Part shown: one piece after another, positions 12,401-22,175 of the stretch
Numbering within the stretch: the stretch's first letter is position 1
Layout of the letters: each line of letters begins with the position of its first letter
Assembly: GCA_914767715.1 (NCBI GenBank)
Contig: OU612072.1
Location: 22,942,001 to 23,006,000 of the forward strand
DNA from: Membranipora membranacea
Lineage: Eukaryota > Bryozoa > Gymnolaemata > Cheilostomatida > Membraniporidae
DNA length: 64,000 nucleotides
Direction: 5' to 3'
Made by a program: the position numbers and the translations under genes
The notes under the pieces: generated by a model
The model's database searches: none
The model's input: the letters and a program-made list of their open reading frames with translations, nothing else
What the model was told of the DNA's origin: nothing

Positions 12401-15400
12401 TTATTCATGTCATCCTAAAATTGTACTTTCTCAACACAAAAAATTACTGGAGACTTTATATAGATATAATGCATAATTGTTGTAATATAATTATGATGGG
12501 AACTTGACAGGGAGTTGTTGACATTTGATTGATGAGGAAGAATATAATCAAGAATTACAGTTCTGTAGATGGACAGAGGAAGGCGACTATCCATGACAAA
12601 TACCTACAATGATTATAATACACCTACAGTACTCAATTAGAAATGCTTGTACCCTGTAGAGCAGTGATACCATGTACATAACTGAAGAGTTACAAACTTG
12701 ATTACCAGACCATATAGATGTTTGAGCCTATCTAGAGTGAAAATTGAATCAATGCATTGAAAAATCATTGTGTAAGATTATAATTTCTGAGATGTATGTC
12801 AATCAGAGTAGGTATATTATAAGAGCAATCGAATGTGGTAATTTAACCGTATCCTATCAGAGTGCAGCTCACCTATCTTCAGGAGTCGGAGCGGAAGCTC
12901 GCTTAGATCCAATCTTCCTAATAGTTCAACATAACAATGAGTACAAAGTTACTAAGAATTAGGCTATCGGCAACATTGAAGGAGGGACATCAATATTCAA
13001 AATTCAACATTCAAATCCTACAGTAACCATAAATGCCAAAGATGTGCTTCAAACATCTTAAAATACTGTTGGCCTGTGATGTCAGACTCATACACTTTAT
13101 CAACTGTAAACCACAGACTGATAAACATCTGGGTCGCTACCATTATACATAGCCAGTGTGGTTATGTCAACAGTTTTACCACGTCACTTACCTATCCTCA
13201 GCGGTCTGAGCGGCGGCCCGCCTCTGTCTCGATTTACTCGGTAGTGTCATGGTGTAGTTATTAGTTGGAGTTATTTGTACTTTGATATGTTTGGCCACTT
13301 CACATGTAAACTCTGTGAGGTCATCTACTGATGTCTCGATACCTCGTATCACTCTCCTGTCATAAGGAAGTCATTGTAGAAATCAATTAGAAGTTTCAAC
13401 CAGTATGATATATAATTTATCCAATGTGTTGGAATGATTGGTGCCTGGGATAACTAGTAGCTAAGGAATGCAAAGCAAACATTTGAACCCATGTTATAAT
13501 ACTGTTATATTAATATTTGACTTTTAAAAACAAGAGCCAAAGTAAGGAACTACTAAGGACTAATAATTATCTTAAGGGACCTTCGTATATCAACGATATC
13601 AATTCTCAAATTTTCATTGCATTTCTGTAAGTCTACAAGGAACAAAAGTTTCCTCATCTACAGAACCCTGACTCACTTCGCATTGTTGACATCTAGTTGA
13701 GTTTTTATATCCATGAGCATGACGGTGTCAGCCCACTCTATGAGCTCAGCCAGAGCATTATATGTCTGCTGTAGGTAATAAGTCAGCTCAGCGCTACCAA
13801 AATAACAACAAAGAGAATATAGCAGTGTTTATACTAGACATGCCAATATTTAAATTGCCAAACACACAACATATCTTTATTTATCAATGTTTGGAGTGTT
13901 GGAGGCAAGGAGTAAGAGACAACTCCTAACTCTAACTCCTAGGTGGAGGTAATCGCACAACCCCTACTGTTACAAAATTATCATGTCTAGTCTATTCCTG
14001 GTTGCTGCATTAATTGTGATCAAAGTTAACTTCTAGGGGGCTGATTGTGGGGGGAGTGGCGAGGTAGAGGGTTTGACAGAGTTTAAGGGTGCAAAGTGTC
14101 ATCATTAACCAGTGAATGATAGAGACGCCTGCAATCCTCCCTGACCGGATTCTTTTAAATTGAGATCAGAGCTTGATAAATTATGAAATAAACAGCTCCA
14201 TTATCTGCGCTGCACATCTAGATGATCTGAATTTTCATTGAATTCACTGTCAAAGCTTTAGCTGCACGAAACCAAACTACGGTTGATACTCTATCATGCT
14301 GAGGCACCCTAGAGTTGCCATTCCGTGTTGAAGCCCCCTAGGGCCTCCTTTCCTCACTAACCTGGGATCCTCATTAGACATAAGACCGGTGATAAGAGTG
14401 ATAAGTCCGAATATCTCCTCCAGAGCTACAGTAGCAGAGCCAGGTAATAATATCATGTTACTCTTATCTATAGCAAAGTTTATATACTTGAGAGCCTGAG
14501 TTACCTTCCTCTTTTCATTCTGTACCTTCCTGACATTCTACAAGCACACAATCAGTGAATGAAAACTACGCTCCCACCATGCGGCAAGTTAATGAATATT
14601 TTAGCTGTGTTATCATTAGTCACATAGAAAGCGAGAAATTAGCATAATGTTTCAAGATTATTCGACCTCATCACTGAATTTTCCTGACCCCAACAGGTAG
14701 AGGGGCTGTGACAGGAGCGATCATATGCATCAACGGGTGCTGGGGGCTAGGACAATCAACCTTGAAAGATCCCCAGTTAACCAGGCTAACCAACTGCGCT
14801 AACCAGTGACCACTATTTGTAGATGCAGCAAGTTATTTAAAAAAAGTGTTATTCACAGGAACCAACATGCACCAGCTGATATCTTTTAGACAGCGAGATT
14901 ATGGGATTATATTTCTAGCCTATTCTAGCTGTCCTTTTCTGACACCAAAGACGTAGAGGCTGTGACACATGAAAAATAGTCCCTCAGAGCAGGGACTTTG
15001 CAGAGCATAGTCCCTGCTCTGAGAATTCTGAGCAAAATGCTCAGAGCATTTTAAGATCTGAATTTCCAAATAATGATACGCAGAGCATAAATGTATCTAG
15101 ACTGTGCTCAAACTAGCTCAGACTAGCGCCCATGTTAACAAAGATATGAACCTCATTCCTCCAATTTACAGGTTATATACTGCCTACTACAGACACGAAA
15201 TTTCAACTTTCTACCCAAACTCTATAAATAAAGCCACCACAGTACTGCCTATAATATACATTCCGATGGAATACAAGGAGGAAGTTATCTAATTGTACGC
15301 CTACTTCAAATAGATAGGTCATATTAGAGTTTTATGATAACTTCAGTGTTTCTCGAGCCGGCGATTTTTGTAAATGGATAAGTTTTACTCCTAACAGTTA

Positions 15401-17588
15401 TATATTTCCTCTTCAGTTTGCTCTCTTATTTCAGTTTTTGGATTACATGGAGATAAACTTCCCCGAAACAAGCAGGAATATTATCTTCATAACTTATACT
15501 CCTATTATGTTTAACATCACAAACTTGTTTGCCAATTCTCTCCTATCTATAGAGGAAGGTCAAGTGGCATTCCTTAATTCCTAACAACCAGGGGGGTCTT
15601 TCAATTAGAAAGGGCGATCCTTTACTAAAGCAAGTTATCACTATCACATCGCTCAAAATTATTACTCACTTGGTCTTTCAAATAGACAAAATCGCTTCCA
15701 AATCGCTCACTCAGAATTTATATAGTTCCATCATGTGAGTGAGCGATCTGAAAGCGAGAGCCTAGCAGGTATCACTCACTCAGTGAGTGAGCGATCAGAT
15801 TGCGATTTTGGCTGTTTCTAATTGAAAGACCCCCCCCCAGTATAGAAGTACAAAGGAGACAACTCCCAGTACTTTATTTGGGTTTTTATTCACCCGCTGA
15901 CTGTCAGAGTGTATGAGATATTCATACCCTGTGATCACTGATCATACCTGCAGATGTTTGTACTGACACTGCGGAATTTGCTGGGTGATATCATCTTACT
16001 GTATGAGTGTGACAATGTTATATAATACTTACATGTTAGCTGATACTTATACTGGTACTATGAGCAATAAAAATATTTGTAACAAGTCTTTTTCACTGCT
16101 TAAAAGAACATCAAAGTAGTTGAGGTTCCAGCTACAATGACATCTATTAGCCATCATCATGATGTGACCACCACATCAGCCACCAATGTTGTATTACCAA
16201 AGGTCAGGCCTTAATAGATAAATGTTTGCCACCCTCTGGTACCTAGGAGTCTAATAATCCATTGAAACATTTTCAACCTGCATTATAACTGGATTGTGTT
16301 TTGAGTTTCTGATTTTGGCTCTACTTCCCATCAGCGAAATCTAGAGCAAGCTGCATTTTGACAGAATCAGGATCCCTGGGCAGCATTTGCCCAAAACTAG
16401 AAACCTGATTAGAGTATAATACTCTAATCAGTATAATACTCTAAACATTAACTTTCTTTGCAGTTGGCATTCAGTAATATCTCATGATAAATCACGACTC
16501 CGAATTTGAACGCTGTTATTATCTAGCATGGCTAGTAAGCTTTGGACCTACAGATAGTTTTGATAACAAAGATATTTTTTGTACAACAGCATCAGGCACT
16601 GCAGCTAAAGCTCATATTTATGATAGTCTGTGCAAGTAGTAATTTACACAGCATGCTACAATGATTGTTGATTTAGATAATTGAGTTAGCATTGAGTGAC
16701 AGAAAAGTCATTTTTTTGTCAATTGTCTAAACAATCTATATTCTTTCCACATTAACACAATCTATACAGTGGGCTCGCTAAATTAATCAACTTACTACTG
16801 CCTAACTCCCCAGGGCGCATGGCATCCTATAAGTCAAAACTAGCAATGTGATATTATGACACTATTGTAAGTAGCTGATTGAGGCTCCTGCTGTGACCCA
16901 GGATAGGGTCTACTACCTAACAGGATTAACTTTGGGGTGCTGATATGTAACTTTGACTGATAAGGCCATTGTCATAATAATCCTTTTTAGGCTGCTACAA
17001 AAAATGCCACTCCTATATTGTATCAACATAACTTGTCTACTATAACGCAGTTTGAGGAGTTGCGTCTGAATTACTTTTTAGTGCCATGTCAAAGTTATAT
17101 GAACAGTCCTGCATTGTGCGCTCGTTGATAAGGCTAGTTGTTCCAAGGAACTCTGAGAGCAACTTTCCAAGAGCACTCTTGGAACACAAGCAATCCAAAT
17201 CAATTCAAACGATGTGTAATATCTATTGAGAGGCAATCAAACCGTTGGAATGACCTACAGATGGATTGATGAACCGATCAGTGATAAAATCATCTGAGAG
17301 TCATTCAATGATCTATAAAATGAGACTTACCGGATGTACAGACTCAGCATTCAACAGACTCAAACTCTTCTCATCAGAGCAGAGCTTAGTAGGCCTAGTT
17401 CCTCCTCCAGCCACCTCTCCATTCTCTGCCTGCTTGTCGGGGGTACCTGCATCGCCCCGCTTCCTGTCTTTACCAGTGATAGAGAGACTTCGGGCTAGCG
17501 TTGCCCTAAGAGCAGAGGTTGATGCTGAGGCCCTGTTGAGAGCGCCTCGTCTAAACTTTTCTCGGAATGATTTCGCCTTCTTGAGCAT
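362..17588 (-). CDS. RAPGEF1: RAPGEF1/C3G-type Rap guanine nucleotide exchange factor, N-terminal part (partial gene)
   Basis: C3G is a cytoplasmic exchange factor that loads GTP on Rap1 and related GTPases and is recruited by Crk-family SH3 domains. Sixteen minus-strand exons join in a consistent phase from the ATG at 17,588. In order they encode a basic N-terminus, the conserved helical region (MILLPGSA, LIEWADTVML, EVPLTPREKTIL), a long Ser/Pro-rich region with two Crk-SH3-like motifs (PPELPVK, PPPLPPKRK), a YDNVS tyrosine motif, an acidic stretch (ELNPLDMVDVRELL) and the start of REM (GGSVDALVVYATHVGKH). These follow the order of the vertebrate protein. The rest of REM and the RasGEF catalytic domain are off the left edge. 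The pre-REM part is roughly 870 residues, longer than in human C3G, mostly from Ser-rich insertions. Identification rests on remembered family sequence and motif order, not a search. Confidence 0.92.
416..974. other. intron of RAPGEF1, no recognised content
   Basis: No exon, repeat or RNA gene is recognised here on either strand. Confidence 0.5.
975..1059 (-). CDS. RAPGEF1: RAPGEF1 exon 15 (start of REM domain)
   Basis: The exon is 85 nt, phase 0-1, with acceptor TTTGCTTTTAG and donor GTATGA. It encodes GGSSKIMSGLKGGSVDAL followed by VVYATHVGKH. The second half aligns with RGGSGDILLVHATETDRK, the start of the REM (RasGEF_N) domain in C3G. The phase matches every exon-14 donor. Confidence 0.88.
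1717..1932 (-). repeat. coding minisatellite, four 54-bp units
   Basis: Four tandem 54-bp units (1717-1770, 1771-1824, 1825-1878, 1879-1932) differ at only a few positions each. Each minus-strand unit encodes an 18-residue Ser/Ala/Thr and His-His-Arg-rich repeat, and each unit contains a potential 5' splice site at the same offset. Confidence 0.95.
1722..1996 (-). CDS. RAPGEF1: RAPGEF1 exon 14, repeat-built, with up to four alternative 3' ends
   Basis: The acceptor is TATTTTAG at 1,997-2,000. The frame from exon 13 reads IRESEGSSTSSDSAVGSI, then Ser/Thr-rich sequence, then four 18-residue repeats of the type VSTASSSAAKPTNHHHRK. Candidate donors follow Lys/Gln codons at exon ends 1884 (GTAAGT), 1830 (GCAAGT, a GC-type site), 1776 (GTGAGT) and 1722 (GTCAGT). 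They are exactly 54 bp apart and all phase 0, matching exon 15. If none is used, reading continues a few codons to a TAG near 1,690. The strongest by consensus are 1884 and 1776; actual use cannot be seen. Confidence 0.82.
2105..2235 (+). mobile_element. tRNA-derived SINE-like insertion
   Basis: TGGCTCAGTTGG at about 2,115 fits the pol III A-box consensus TRGCNNAGYNGG exactly. A weak B-box-like stretch follows about 40 bp later, and the body is GC-richer than its surroundings. It lies in a RAPGEF1 intron. A closely similar A-box sequence occurs at about 36,430. Confidence 0.45.
3077..3209 (-). CDS. RAPGEF1: RAPGEF1 exon 13 (acidic pre-REM segment)
   Basis: The exon is 133 nt, phase 0-1, with acceptor TGCTGTAG and donor GTAAGT. 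It is acidic: SEGDESYGPSS, then DTEPEDPEYAELNPLDMVDV and RELL. It occupies the position of the EEEVDELSLIDHNEIMSRL segment of vertebrate C3G just before REM. Confidence 0.9.
3478..3615 (-). CDS. RAPGEF1: RAPGEF1 exon 12 (His/Met/Gly-rich)
   Basis: The exon is 138 nt, phase 0-0, with acceptor GTTGACAG and donor GAG/GTCAGA, and it fits exactly between exons 11 and 13. It encodes AMLMHNGGAGGYMYHPQHQC followed by PEHRHAMMLHDG. The density of His and Met is unusual. Being symmetric, it could be an alternative cassette. No counterpart is recalled from vertebrate C3G. Confidence 0.72.
3831..3932. repeat. tandem duplication of a ~51-bp C-rich unit
   Basis: Two adjacent copies of a unit contain CTCGTCCGACGG, then GGCAAAGTCTGAGAAC, then TATGTAGGAGTTTGC. 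They are nearly identical apart from the length of the C run. The location is intronic. Confidence 0.9.
4872..5002 (-). CDS. RAPGEF1: RAPGEF1 exon 11
   Basis: The exon is 131 nt, phase 1-0, with acceptor TATTTTCACAG and donor GTGAGT. It encodes ESYMHVFGTETQLSEF, then FYLHMQEQHQRELFQHH. Directly after PPLPPKRKH this corresponds to the vertebrate segment MLAYMQLLEDYSEP...FYQ. Confidence 0.9.
5003..6339. other. RAPGEF1 intron 10, no recognised element
   Basis: The stretch contains a poly-C run near 5,110. An open segment around 5,750-5,850 on the minus strand was tested as an exon and fails on phase. Nothing else was recognised. Confidence 0.5.
6340..6586 (-). CDS. RAPGEF1: RAPGEF1 exon 10 (second Crk-SH3 motif)
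   Basis: The exon is 247 nt, phase 0-1, with acceptor CTCTTCTAG and donor GTGAGT. It is Ser/Thr-rich and ends QPPPLPPKRKH. PPPLPPKRK is a near-ideal Crk SH3 ligand and corresponds to the PPxLPxK series that defines C3G. Confidence 0.92.
7567..7825. mobile_element. MITE with ~20-bp terminal inverted repeats
   Basis: The left end AATACCTCACCTATAAGGC and the right end GCCTTATAAGTGAGGTATT are inverted repeats with one difference. The 259-bp interior has no ORF, but it contains a B-box-like AGTTCGAATCCC, so part may derive from a tRNA or SINE. It lies in the 3.8-kb intron 9, which otherwise shows only a poly-G run near 8,060. Confidence 0.65.
9430..9465 (-). CDS. possible 36-nt microexon of RAPGEF1
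   Basis: This is a phase 0-0 stretch between a good acceptor (TTTATTCCCTACAG) and a GAG/GTATGA donor. It would insert PSRKIKCLSCYE between exons 9 and 10 without changing frame. No homology supports it, and a chance match is plausible. Confidence 0.2.
9593..10035. repeat. 443-bp near-palindrome (foldback/MITE)
   Basis: Arms 9593-9807 and 9822-10035 are reverse complements at high identity, separated by about 14 bp. Ends read CACTGCTGACACAGTTGGG and its complement CCCAACTGTGGCAGCAGTG. No target-site duplication is evident. Transcription of this intron would yield a long hairpin. Confidence 0.9.
10396..10538 (-). CDS. RAPGEF1: RAPGEF1 exon 9
   Basis: The exon is 143 nt, phase 1-0, with acceptor ATGAGCAG and a strong CAG/GTGAGA donor. 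It encodes SYDSNTNSPAVTPMMAASDS and ends WHQQQ. It is polar and probably disordered. Confidence 0.87.
10870..11051 (-). CDS. RAPGEF1: RAPGEF1 exon 8 (YDNVS motif)
   Basis: The exon is 182 nt, phase 2-1, with acceptor GATTATAG and donor GTAAGG. It encodes GAPVDLNDLTSRIDQLTMGF near its start and SDYDNVSNG at its end. YDNVS parallels the YDNIS tyrosine motif of vertebrate C3G and is a candidate phosphorylation site. Confidence 0.9.
11342..11800 (-). CDS. RAPGEF1: RAPGEF1 exon 7 (Ser-rich, first Crk-SH3 motif)
   Basis: The largest exon in the window: 459 nt, phase 2-2, acceptor TATTGCAG and donor GTAAGT. It opens SRSSSMETPPELPVKQSKQR; PPELPVK fits the PxLPxK consensus bound by the first SH3 domain of Crk. 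The remainder is Ser/Asn/Asp-rich and probably disordered. Junction phases with exons 6 and 8 are exact. Confidence 0.9.
11967..12188 (-). CDS. RAPGEF1: RAPGEF1 exon 6
   Basis: The exon is 222 nt, phase 2-2, with acceptor TTTTGACAG and donor GTGAGT. It begins AKRNSMPEVPLTPREKTIL, aligning with the PLTDREVEIL motif of vertebrate C3G, and ends in an acidic-proline segment (DEDLEAPPPKPYLPPEF) that matches DEEVAPPKPPLP in the family. Confidence 0.93.
12873..12917 (-). CDS. RAPGEF1: RAPGEF1 exon 5 (45-nt symmetric exon)
   Basis: This is a 15-codon exon, phase 2-2, between acceptor ACTATTAG and donor GTGAGC. The product KIGSKRASAPTPEDR resembles the last residues of exon 4. Its symmetric phase means it can be skipped without a frameshift, so it is a candidate alternative cassette. 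Confidence 0.75.
13192..13356 (-). CDS. RAPGEF1: RAPGEF1 exon 4
   Basis: The exon is 165 nt, phase 2-2, with acceptor ATGACAG and donor GTAAGT. It encodes RVIRGIETSVDDLTEFTCEV, matching the helix GVIKAVLDGVKELVRL of vertebrate C3G. The basic C-terminal tail ends AAAQTAEDR and resembles exon 5 (see findings). Confidence 0.92.
13677..13793 (-). CDS. RAPGEF1: RAPGEF1 exon 3
   Basis: The exon is 117 nt, phase 2-2, with acceptor TTTTGGTAG and donor GTGAGT. Its product AELTYYLQQTYNALAELIEW continues into ADTVML, which parallels the conserved YQSLANLIRWSDQVML helix of vertebrate C3G. Confidence 0.93.
14362..14537 (-). CDS. RAPGEF1: RAPGEF1 exon 2
   Basis: The exon is 176 nt, phase 0 to 2, with acceptor TTGTAG and donor GTTAGT. 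It encodes the amphipathic segment with MILLPGSATVALEEI and ends NEDP. Vertebrate C3G has MLPGSA...EAI...NDPR at the same place. This is one of the best anchors for the family assignment. Confidence 0.92.
14690..14830 (-). mobile_element. tRNA-derived SINE-like insertion
   Basis: On the minus strand TAGCGCAGTTGG (14,801-14,790) matches the pol III A box exactly, and GGTTGATTGTCC about 40 bp later is a degenerate B box. No cloverleaf is complete, so a functional tRNA gene is unlikely. Confidence 0.5.
14983..15022. repeat. short perfect hairpin
   Basis: CTCAGAGCAGGGACT and AGTCCCTGCTCTGAG form 15-bp arms around a ~10-bp loop. No promoter or gene context suggests a terminator or a processed RNA. 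Confidence 0.7.
15591..15836. mobile_element. ~246-bp MITE with G-rich terminal inverted repeats
   Basis: The left end GGGGGGTCTTTCAATTAGAA and right end TTCTAATTGAAAGACCCCCC are perfect inverted repeats of about 20 bp. The interior holds multiple short inverted copies of AGTGAGTGAGCGAT. There is no ORF. The C run blurs the right boundary, so no target duplication can be assigned. Confidence 0.8.
17331..17588 (-). CDS. RAPGEF1: RAPGEF1 exon 1 (start codon)
   Basis: This exon has 86 codons from ATG at 17,588-17,586 and ends SVHP before a GTAAGT donor, phase 0. The N-terminus is very basic (MLKKAKSFREKFRRG) and then rich in Ala/Ser/Thr, as expected of a disordered tail that may bind membrane. 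An AG lies one base before the ATG but its pyrimidine tract is weak, so either an upstream 5'UTR exon exists or this is the first exon. No promoter element could be assigned. Confidence 0.82.
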
Positions 17589-17589
17589 T

Positions 17590-20500
17590 CTACAATCGTA
17601 AGTTCCACGTAAACAATTAAATTAAATATAGGCATATTAGGCCAGCACACCCTAAAAAGCTGTGCCAAGCCATGGCTAATAAGCCTAAATGGCTCATTTT
17701 GAATTATTGGTGGCCCATTCGCTTGTTTCACAATTGAGATAGAAAGTCACAGCCTAGACTTTTCAGTCGGCCAATATTATAGAGCTTTAGCTAGGCCACA
17801 CAATGGTTAGCATAAGTTTGGAAGATCATCTCTTAATCAAAACATCTGATTCAGTTTAAGTTTTAACAAGCCACAGATCAAAAACACAAATGACATATAA
17901 TATCTCAGACCAGATAGGACTCAGGACCCCCCCCCCCTCCCTGCTGTTAGATTGCTGGTACCTTATTACTGAGCGACTATATAAATGATGTACTCCTGTA
18001 GTTTTGGATAACTCTGCAGCAGCAGGTTTTAGCAGCACATTACATACACAACAGGGATGTTGTGCAGATTATGATTACATCCTTCACAAGGTTCTAGAAA
18101 AGAAAACAGACGAGATAATTATACTAGGCTTTCAAAACATGACAGGCAAAATCACTTCTTACTGCCTTGTCAGTTTTAATTTTCTGCCCAGGTATACATT
18201 TGAGCGTTGTTACACAGTGCTCGGGTCTGATGAGTTTGATTTGACTTCTCATCGAAAACCATAGCCCTACTTTGACCAATGAACTCTCTCTTCATTGCTT
18301 TGACAGAGTGAATTCTCATCATAAGCCTGTGTGCTTACTTTCAGCACTCAGGAAGACATGGTCTTTGTATCAACTTATAACAAATAACTGAAACTATGTA
18401 TCTTGCAAGGTTTCTTATGTGGAGACACATAAATAATTATACCTTTCAAACCTGCAATATTAGCTACTGAGATTACACTTTGATATAAACCCAAACAGGT
18501 GACTAATGAACTGTAAAAATCTCAACTGATAAGTGAGCATAACCCACACAGGGTAGCATACTATAGAGGAGGCTCAATATTGAATATTGGTCTCGATCAG
18601 GATGGACTACTAAACTATGGGACATTTTACTGAGATATATCAAACAGTGGTACAAACTAGGTGCTATATGTTACCTACAATTACCTACAAACTGTTCGTA
18701 ATAAGTACCTGAAGGCTTTGGCTGGGAAGGTGATTTTGGGGCTAGATAAATCTCTATATAAAAATAATACCTGCTGCATTGAACGAAATGAGTCAAACTA
18801 TATAACTGACTAAACCCACAATGACTAATCTAAGATATGAAATATACACAGACAATCCTCTTACTAAACAAACACAACAAATCATAAAATAATCACTTTT
18901 ATTCTTCTGTAAAGCAACACACACTAATCTGATATATAAAATTTTATGCTGTCCATGATCAGCAGCTATCTGATGTATTTCTGTTTTAGTGGATCACACA
19001 GTCATTACAGCTTAGTACTAAATTCTATACATTTTCTTATTGTTGGTCTTTGATACCAGGGAAAGTGGGGGACACCTTCGACTCAAACTATTATTTGTCC
19101 GGCCCTTACAATCTGACCTTAATACTAAATACTAATACTAAATACTAAATATTCCCATTGTTGATTACTGCAGGATTAGGGATGTTAATTAGGCTTGTCT
19201 TTATTTACTCATCATCATCATTAGGCGATGGACTATCAGAGCTAATAATAATTTGAGTTCAGCCAAATTTATAATTACTCTCTTGGATGAGAGAACTTAG
19301 ATACTGAAAGACAGGGTATATCAATGTAATGTTTTATCTATTTAGCGGCTGCTAAACCCACATCACAGACTTGGACAATGTAGAGGGTTTATGACCCACA
19401 GATTGAATCGGGTACAAATTTATATCTGTAGCTTTTCACCACTCTATACTCACATATTTAGCTCCGCTCAGGACAAGCAGATATTCCCTGAACTAAAAAA
19501 GTGTCTGCGTGACGAGGCTAAAAGCCAAGCTGCTTGAATACGTCATCCAAACCTCAGATTTATGACCTGCACAATATGTTGGTGATTTTCATTCTATTAT
19601 CTTTTAAAGTATAGTGACTGATTCAACTTTGGTTCTTCACATTCTGTTGACCTTTTATATCGGTAACTAACTTAGTGTTATGATAGTAAGCAAGTGGTAC
19701 TAGGTCATCCTCTATAATACTGAATGTAACCTCATCCTGAATCAGCTCGCTCAGTGGTAGATTTAAGTATCAGAGAAGTAAGAAGTAAGTAAGAAGAATT
19801 TAATAACAGCTTAAGAACGATTGGTTGGGTCAGTCACCTACTACAGGGATATCAGTAGCTTAAGAGATGAGAAAGCAAGACACCAGAGGTCACGCCATCC
19901 AAGAACTTTTGTTCTGTGCGGCTCTGAGTAGAGTAGAACTCACTAAACTATGACATGATACATTGTATAGAAGTGGGAAGACAACCTTCCTGGTTCAAAT
20001 TTCACCCTGATTACGGAGCGTTTTCACGCTCCGCCGGGCCTGACCTCACTCCCAATGTCAGAGCACTGCCTTATCACTTAGGGTATGTTTCATGCTTGAG
20101 AAAATTACTCCAATGCCGCCAGTTTTGGTTGTGAACTGGCAGGTAAATTCCTCTATGTACTGGAGCAAGAAAGCAAACACTATCCAGGTGTAAGGCCTAC
20201 CTCCTGCAGTGCAGTCAGTACTACATATATGATATAATTTTATTATGATTAATGGGCCCTAAAACTCCATGATCAAACATTCCTCTAAGTCATACAGAGT
20301 CATAGGAGTGTGTACGCTAAACTAATGAAGTTACAATCAATGTCTGTATTATTTATTGAATACAAGACAATGATAACAACGACGTCTCTATCTATGTACA
20401 CAAATAAATAGGTGTGTGAGATGGCTGTGTACCTAACAAGATAAATGTATAAGAGGTGGGGTATCTTATGATCTTGTTGTTGTCTGGATAACTAATTATG

Positions 20501-21915
20501 AGCAGCACATATAACTACCTAGCCTCTAGGCCTACAAGAATAAAATATAATAAAAGGAAAAAATGATAATAATAAATCGTTTTCAGTCAGGGTGGAGACT
20601 GGAGGGATTTATTGTTCTAAGACTCACCTCAGTTGTAACCTAACTCTTCTACTTAATCCAGTCTTTGTTGTGAAGTCAAACAAGTTGAGCTCCCATTACA
20701 TGAATGCAGCGACTTGCATCAATAAAGATGATCAATCTGTTGTTTGGATAAGAAATATTTTTCACTCTCTCATCTTTGCCATAAAGCAGACTGAATAGTG
20801 CTGCAAATGTCGACCTTGACAAATTGTACAATTATCTAATTGGTTAAATTTGGTCACATGGTATCTGTGATGTCGAAAAGCGCCAAATCCTTCACATGCT
20901 CAATGCATGTAGCAGTTTCGCTTTCATATGGTAGCCTGTGTAATATATTACACAGCTGCAAGGTGTTAGAGTTTACGGACTCTATGAAAGAAAGAGCTGA
21001 GTCCATTTGCAGACAAAATTGATCTGTCCATTGTCACTAAGGATTTTCATCTAAAAGATAAAAATGATAAATCAAGAATCAGACTGTGGTCAAGACAAAT
21101 GAAAACATGTTATTTTAGCCCTGGCAGGCTGTCTGGAATGGGTGGAGGGAGGGGGCAGGGGCTAAGCTTAAGCAGTAAGGCATATGGTCCAAGATGTGCT
21201 GAGCAATGAACTAAATAAACTAGGTTTAGATTTAGTTCATTGTGCTGAGCACCTCATATGTTCAATCAAATTTTCTAGTAAATCATTTAATCAAGATAGC
21301 AAGTGACTGTAGGTATCAGTGCCACAAGCTAGTCCATAAAGGCAGTCATCATCGTATAGACTCTCTAGTCAAATGAAGGACAATTTTTTTTGAGGGAAAC
21401 ACTCTATAACACAGAAAATCATTTTTCCTTGATGGCACCAAGAGATTTTTATGAAATCCAATTCCAATTTTACCAGTGTCCGTCAACTGTTTTATTCAAT
21501 ACCCCACGGTATTTCAAGTGGAATATAAATAAATCTTCGAATCTGTAATCTGAATCTTTTTGTTACAGGGAAATCCTATGCATTTTCACTCCGCTCCACT
21601 TAACCCGCGTAGAAAGGATCTACAACAAAGACATTTAGCCAAAACCACAATGATAGTCTGAAGTCCCCAATAAGAGCATCAAATGGACACCGGAACTCTC
21701 ATCGAGATATCACTCCTAACACCACATACCAGCACCGATAACATGTTATAGTCTAATAAGCTACTGTGCATTAACTGTGTTGGAGGTTATGGGGGTGATA
21801 ACTTCCAACACAGTTAATACACAGTAGCTATAGTCTAATAGACTTTTGAAAGCATTTAAATTACAAACTATATACAGATTATTCGTGATAAGTTTCTTAA
21901 TGTCATATCTGATGA
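17590..21915. other. intergenic region upstream of RAPGEF1, no gene recognised
   Basis: Short open frames occur (for example 18,004-18,264 and 20,592-20,798, plus strand) but lack convincing splice context or family motifs. A SINE-like B-box sequence (TTGGTTCAAATTTC type) lies near 20,010 beside a GC-rich hairpin (CGGAGCGTTTTCACGCTCCG). Exons of an unrecognised gene cannot be excluded. Confidence 0.4.
21758..21832. repeat. ~75-bp palindromic element
   Basis: GCTACTGTGCATTAACTGTG and its reverse complement flank a short loop (about 12 bp of G-rich sequence). TAGTCTAATA occurs on both sides and may be a target-site duplication. Confidence 0.7.
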
Positions 21916-22063
21916 GGCTGTAGCCAGGATCTCCAGGTTGTTACCTGGGTTCCAAGGCTCTAGCCAGGCTTACCCGGCTGCAGCCTTGGTTCAAAGGCTT
22001 TACCAGGGTTTCCAGGATGTAGCCAGGGTTCCCGAGTTGTAGACAAGGTGTCAAGGCCGCTAC
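21916..22063. repeat. degenerate 20-bp minisatellite, about 7 units
   Basis: Units start at 21,916, 21,936, 21,956, 21,976, 21,996, 22,015 and 22,035 with consensus GGCTGTAGCCAGGGTTCCCA. One unit is 19 bp; the others are 20 bp. The periodicity is clear although units differ at several positions each. Confidence 0.8.
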
Positions 22064-22084
22064 TCTGCCTTACATCTTAATCAT

Positions 22085-22175
22085 GGAGTCAGGAGTTGTC
22101 TGATGGTTAAGGGTAAGGACTTGTGATCTTGTGATCCAGTTTCGATTTCTGGCGCCTGTCATCATTTCTGATTCG
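22085..22175 (+). mobile_element. tRNA-derived SINE-like fragment
   Basis: GTCTGATGGTTAAGGG resembles an A box, and GTTTCGATTTC about 40 bp later resembles a B box, followed by an acceptor-like segment. It is too degenerate to be a working tRNA gene. Confidence 0.4.

Noticed and set aside
14690-14830. Functional tRNA gene
   Set aside because: The A box is perfect, but no complete cloverleaf or acceptor stem can be drawn; SINE origin fits better.
17266-17601. Plus-strand frame opposite RAPGEF1 exon 1
   Set aside because: Antisense shadow of a GC-rich coding exon.
18004-18264. 86-codon plus-strand frame upstream of RAPGEF1
   Set aside because: No splice context, motif or recognisable protein composition.
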